Positions 61,049-64,000 of a stretch of DNA of 64,000 bases are shown here, piece by piece; the first letter of the stretch is position 1; each line of letters opens with the position of its first letter. A program made the translations under genes and the position numbers. Below the pieces are notes generated by a model. That model ran no database searches. It was not told where the DNA came from and saw only the letters and a program-made list of their open reading frames with translations. The DNA is from Solea solea. Taxonomy: Eukaryota; Chordata; Actinopteri; Pleuronectiformes; Soleidae. The stretch lies in contig NC_081145.1 of NCBI RefSeq assembly GCF_958295425.1, forward strand, positions 1,079,001 to 1,143,000, given 5' to 3'.

Positions 61049-61100
61049 CATTGTGTCTTCGTGCTGCGCAGTTAAAATGGCGACTGAAGCAAAGTCACAG
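61049..61100 (-). other. NLR exon 1: 5' non-coding exon (predicted)
   Basis: Reverse strand ...CGCAGCACGAAGACACAATG followed directly by donor GTGAGTG at 61048. It lies just below the ISRE. The upstream limit (transcription start) is not defined by the sequence. The ATG touching the donor would be an alternative start, but it is out of frame with [10 protein letters not shown] because of the stretch at the start of exon 2. Confidence 0.6.
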
Positions 61101-61103
61101 AAT

Positions 61104-61123
61104 AGTTTCACTTTCACTTTCTC
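61104..61123 (-). promoter_or_regulatory. Interferon-stimulated response element (ISRE/IRF site)
   Basis: Forward strand AGTTTCACTTTCACTTTCTC, reverse GAGAAAGTGAAAGTGAAACT. It is a perfect match to the ISRE consensus AGTTTCNNTTTC, with a third GAAA half-site. It sits about 55 bp upstream of the first donor on the correct strand. Family knowledge: such tandem GAAA sites bind IRFs/ISGF3. This predicts interferon-induced expression. Confidence 0.88.
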
Positions 61124-61331
61124 TGCTCCTCCCACAGTTTCCTGTGCAGTTCAGTGAGTCATGAACAGCCTGCACACGGAGAAGGGTCTAGCTGCAGACC
61201 CGCAGACCACTCAACGACACACCTCTTTACTCAACGACACACCCTCACACTCAACGACACACCCCCTCACACTACACGACGCTCTGATTGGGTCACAGAA
61301 GAGACTGCGTCTGAAACGTGATGACGTTTAC
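61124..61331 (-). promoter_or_regulatory. NLR proximal promoter
   Basis: In transcription order: CRE-like AACGTCATCACG, a CCAAT box (GACCCAATCAGAG), then about four 20-bp GTGTCGTTGAGTGTGAGGG repeats, CTGCAGC, and the ISRE. No TATA box is apparent. Most of this segment (61191-61331) is repeated inverted at 46415-46535. Confidence 0.72.
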
Positions 61332-61595
61332 TAACGTTATGACGTTACTTTTATTGAAACTTTATTTACACACGCGTATTTCACAGACACTTGTTGACAA
61401 GAGACTTTTATCCCGGTGTGCGACAGGAATAGAGAAGAATAAACACTCGTGTTGACTTTTATGAACACAGATATGTTCTTTCTGTGCAATTTGTGAATAA
61501 TTAATGTCACTTTGTAAACTATGAAATGTTATAGCCAAACTGCTAAAATATATAAATGCCGATTGGAAACAGGCACGCAGTTCTTTCAACATTTA
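61332..61595. other. Upstream flank of the NLR promoter
   Basis: Short unique-looking stretch between promoter and satellite. No gene seen. Confidence 0.5.
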
Positions 61596-63600
61596 ATAAT
61601 CACGTTTATACAACATACTATCACATTTATATGATATAATTATCACGTTGATACAATATAGTATCACGTGTATATAATTATCACGTTGATACAATATAGT
61701 ATCACGTTTATATAATTATCACGTTGATACAATATAGTATCACGTGTATATAATTATCACGTTGATACAATATAGTATCACGTTTATATAATTATCACGT
61801 TGATACAATATAGTATCACGTGTATATAATTATCACGTTGATACAATATAGTATCACGTTTATATAATTATCACTTTGATACAATATAGTATCATGTTTA
61901 TATAATTATCACGTTGATACAATATAGTATCACGTTTATATAATTATCACGTTGATACAATATAGTATCACGTTTATATAATTATCACGTTTATACAATA
62001 TAGTATCACGTGTATATAATTATCACGTTGATACAATATAGTATCACGTTTATATAATTATCACGTTGATACAATATAGTATCACGTGTATATAATTATC
62101 ACGTTGATACAATATAGTATCACGTGTATATAATTATCACGTTTATACAATATAGTAGCACGTGTATATAATTATCACGTTGATACAATATAGTATCACG
62201 TTTATATAATTATCACGTTGATACAATATAGTATCACGTTTATATAATTATCACGTTGATACAATATAGTATCACGTTTATATAATTATCACGTTTATAC
62301 AATATAGTATCACGTTTATATAATGATCACGTTTATACAATCTAGTATCACGTTTATATAATTATCACGTTGATACAATATAGTATCACGTTTATATAAT
62401 TATCACGTTTATACAATATAGTATCACGTTTATATAATTATCACGTTTATACAATATAGTATCACGTTTATATAATTATCACGTTGATACAATATAGTAT
62501 CACGTTTATATAATTATCACGTTGATACAATATAGTATCACGTTTATATAATTATCACGTTTATACAATATAGTATCACGTTTATATAATTATCACGTTT
62601 ATACAATCTAGTATCACGTTTATATAATTATCACGTTTATACAATATAGTATCACGTTTATATAATTATCACGTTGATACAATATAGTATCACGTTTATA
62701 TAATTATCACGTTTATACAATATAGTATCACGTTTATATAATTATCACGTTGATACAATATAGTATCACGTTTATATAATTATCACGTTGATACAATATA
62801 GTATCACGTGTATATAATTATCACGTTGATACAATATAGTATCACGTGTATATAATTATCACGTTTATACAATATAGTAGCACGTGTATATAATTATCAC
62901 GTTGATACAATATAGTATCACGTTTATATAATTATCACGTTGATACAATATAGTATCACGTTTATATAATTATCACGTTGATACAATATAGTATCACGTT
63001 TATATAATTATCACGTTTATACAATATAGTATCACGTTTATATAATGATCACGTTTATACAATCTAGTATCACGTTTATATAATTATCACGTTGATACAA
63101 TATAGTATCACGTTTATATAATTATCACGTTTATACAATATAGTATCACGTTTATATAATTATCACGTTTATACAATATAGTATCACGTTTATATAATTA
63201 TCACGTTGATACAATATAGTATCACGTTTATATAATTATCACGTTGATACAATATAGTATCACGTTTATATAATTATCACGTTTATACAATATAGTATCA
63301 CGTTTATATAATTATCACGTTTATACAATCTAGTATCACGTTTATATAATTATCACGTTTATACAATATAGTATCACGTTTATATAATTATCACGTTGAT
63401 ACAATATAGTATCACGTTTATATAATTATCACGTTTATACAATATAGTATCACGTTTATATAATTATCACGTTGATACAATATAGTATCACGTTTATATA
63501 ATTATCACGTTGATACAATATAGTATCACGTTTATATAATTATCACGTTTATACAATATAGTATCACATTTATATAATTATCACGTTTATACAATATAGT
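61596..63600. repeat. 38-bp AT-rich satellite with CACGT boxes
   Basis: The unit is two related halves, TATCACGTTGATACAATATAG (21 bp, second half of the join varying) and TATCACGTTTATATAAT (17 bp). Both start TATCACGT, so it is a dimer of an ancestral half of about 19 bp. Many halves carry CACGTG, others CACGTT. A higher-order duplication of 722 bp (19 units) is shown by GTAGCACG at 62155 and 62877 and by TAATGATCAC at 62321 and 63043. Confidence 0.96.
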
Positions 63601-63619
63601 GGAATATATATATTCCACT
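63598..63619. repeat. 22-bp perfect palindrome at the satellite edge
   Basis: AGTGGAATATA joined to its reverse complement TATATTCCACT, exactly where the 38-bp satellite ends. Confidence 0.9.
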
Positions 63620-64000
63620 GTGAACACGCTTCTGTACAATGTAACGTTTTGAATAATTTCATTTGTTTTTGCAAACTTCCAACATCATGGCAACCTGTAT
63701 GTTACAAAAAGGTGTGTTTAATATAGGCCTACATTTATTGAATGTCTTATTAGTCTGTAGTTTGACATGTTGTTCAACTGGACAGAACAACGATTAGAAC
63801 TAATTAAAGTCTAATTGATCATGTTTTTAACCTGAAGAAAACCCTCCTAAAATTCTGTGCTGCTGTGGTCCAGCTGGTGGTGACAGACAGATGTTTAGTA
63901 GACGAGATCTGCTGAGTGCGTCATTAAGGAGATGTGACCTATTTCCAGGAAGATATATGAAACATTGGTATCTGAATCAAACCCAGCCAGTTGGACATCA
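63620..64000. other. Right flank, no feature recognised
   Basis: Unique-looking sequence with no supported gene or repeat. Confidence 0.5.

Noticed and set aside
1..64000. tRNA, rRNA or other structured RNA genes
   Set aside because: No cloverleaf with A/B boxes or rRNA wording was recognised by eye; a tRNAscan/Infernal run would be needed to exclude small ones.

Overview
This window is vertebrate nuclear DNA, almost certainly from a ray-finned (teleost) fish. The evidence is a FISNA-NACHT-LRR (fish NLR-C / NLRC3-like) immune gene with its typical exon architecture, a teleost LINE 3' tail ending in a GAATT-type repeat, fish-type Ty3/gypsy (Sushi-like) retrotransposons, and several hAT elements with 8-bp target duplications. 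Nothing looks bacterial, so the many short open frames in the left part are a by-product of repeat length.

Layout. (1) 1-43110 is a satellite/minisatellite array with a 21-bp unit (core CGTCTTAATGTTGTAGTG), running off the left edge. Because 21 is divisible by 3, both strands read as endless heptads (RLNVVVL forward, NIKTKHY reverse). It carries higher-order repeats of about 3.0 kb (19768-25770) and 1265 bp (about 32490-35020). A Ty3/gypsy element in reverse orientation (36603-39662, 5-bp target duplication GATTC) is inserted in the array. It keeps gag but has lost pol, and it contains two hAT-type insertions. A second short interspersed fragment interrupts the array at 40992-41124. (2) 43111-49881 is a transposon graveyard: a LINE 3' tail, a gypsy pol fragment with LTR-like sequence, a degenerate L1-type ORF2 C-terminus, an (AT)n tract, a perfect 20-bp-arm hairpin, and an inverted copy of the NLR promoter segment. 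(3) 49882-61331, minus strand, is one NLR immune receptor gene. It has a promoter with a perfect interferon-stimulated response element, a non-coding first exon, a start-codon exon ([10 protein letters not shown]), three short acidic/Ser-Pro exons, a RING-finger exon, the large FISNA-NACHT exon, and four 174-bp LRR exons. All splice phases agree and no stop interrupts the roughly 1049 codons. The terminal exon was not found. (4) 61596-63600 is a second, AT-rich satellite with a 38-bp unit and a 722-bp higher-order repeat.

Main points of interest. A hAT element inside the NLR gene appears to carry a captured copy of one of the gene's exons. Unequal exchange with the original exon would then explain the present in-phase triplication. 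The promoter segment of the NLR gene (CCAAT, CRE-like, GTGTCGTTGAG minisatellite) is repeated in inverted orientation 14.8 kb away. The 21-bp satellite has a CpG in every unit with visible deamination-type variants, phase-shifting short units, and nested higher-order structure. All assignments come from reading the sequence. Family names rest on recalled motifs, and no database search was run.
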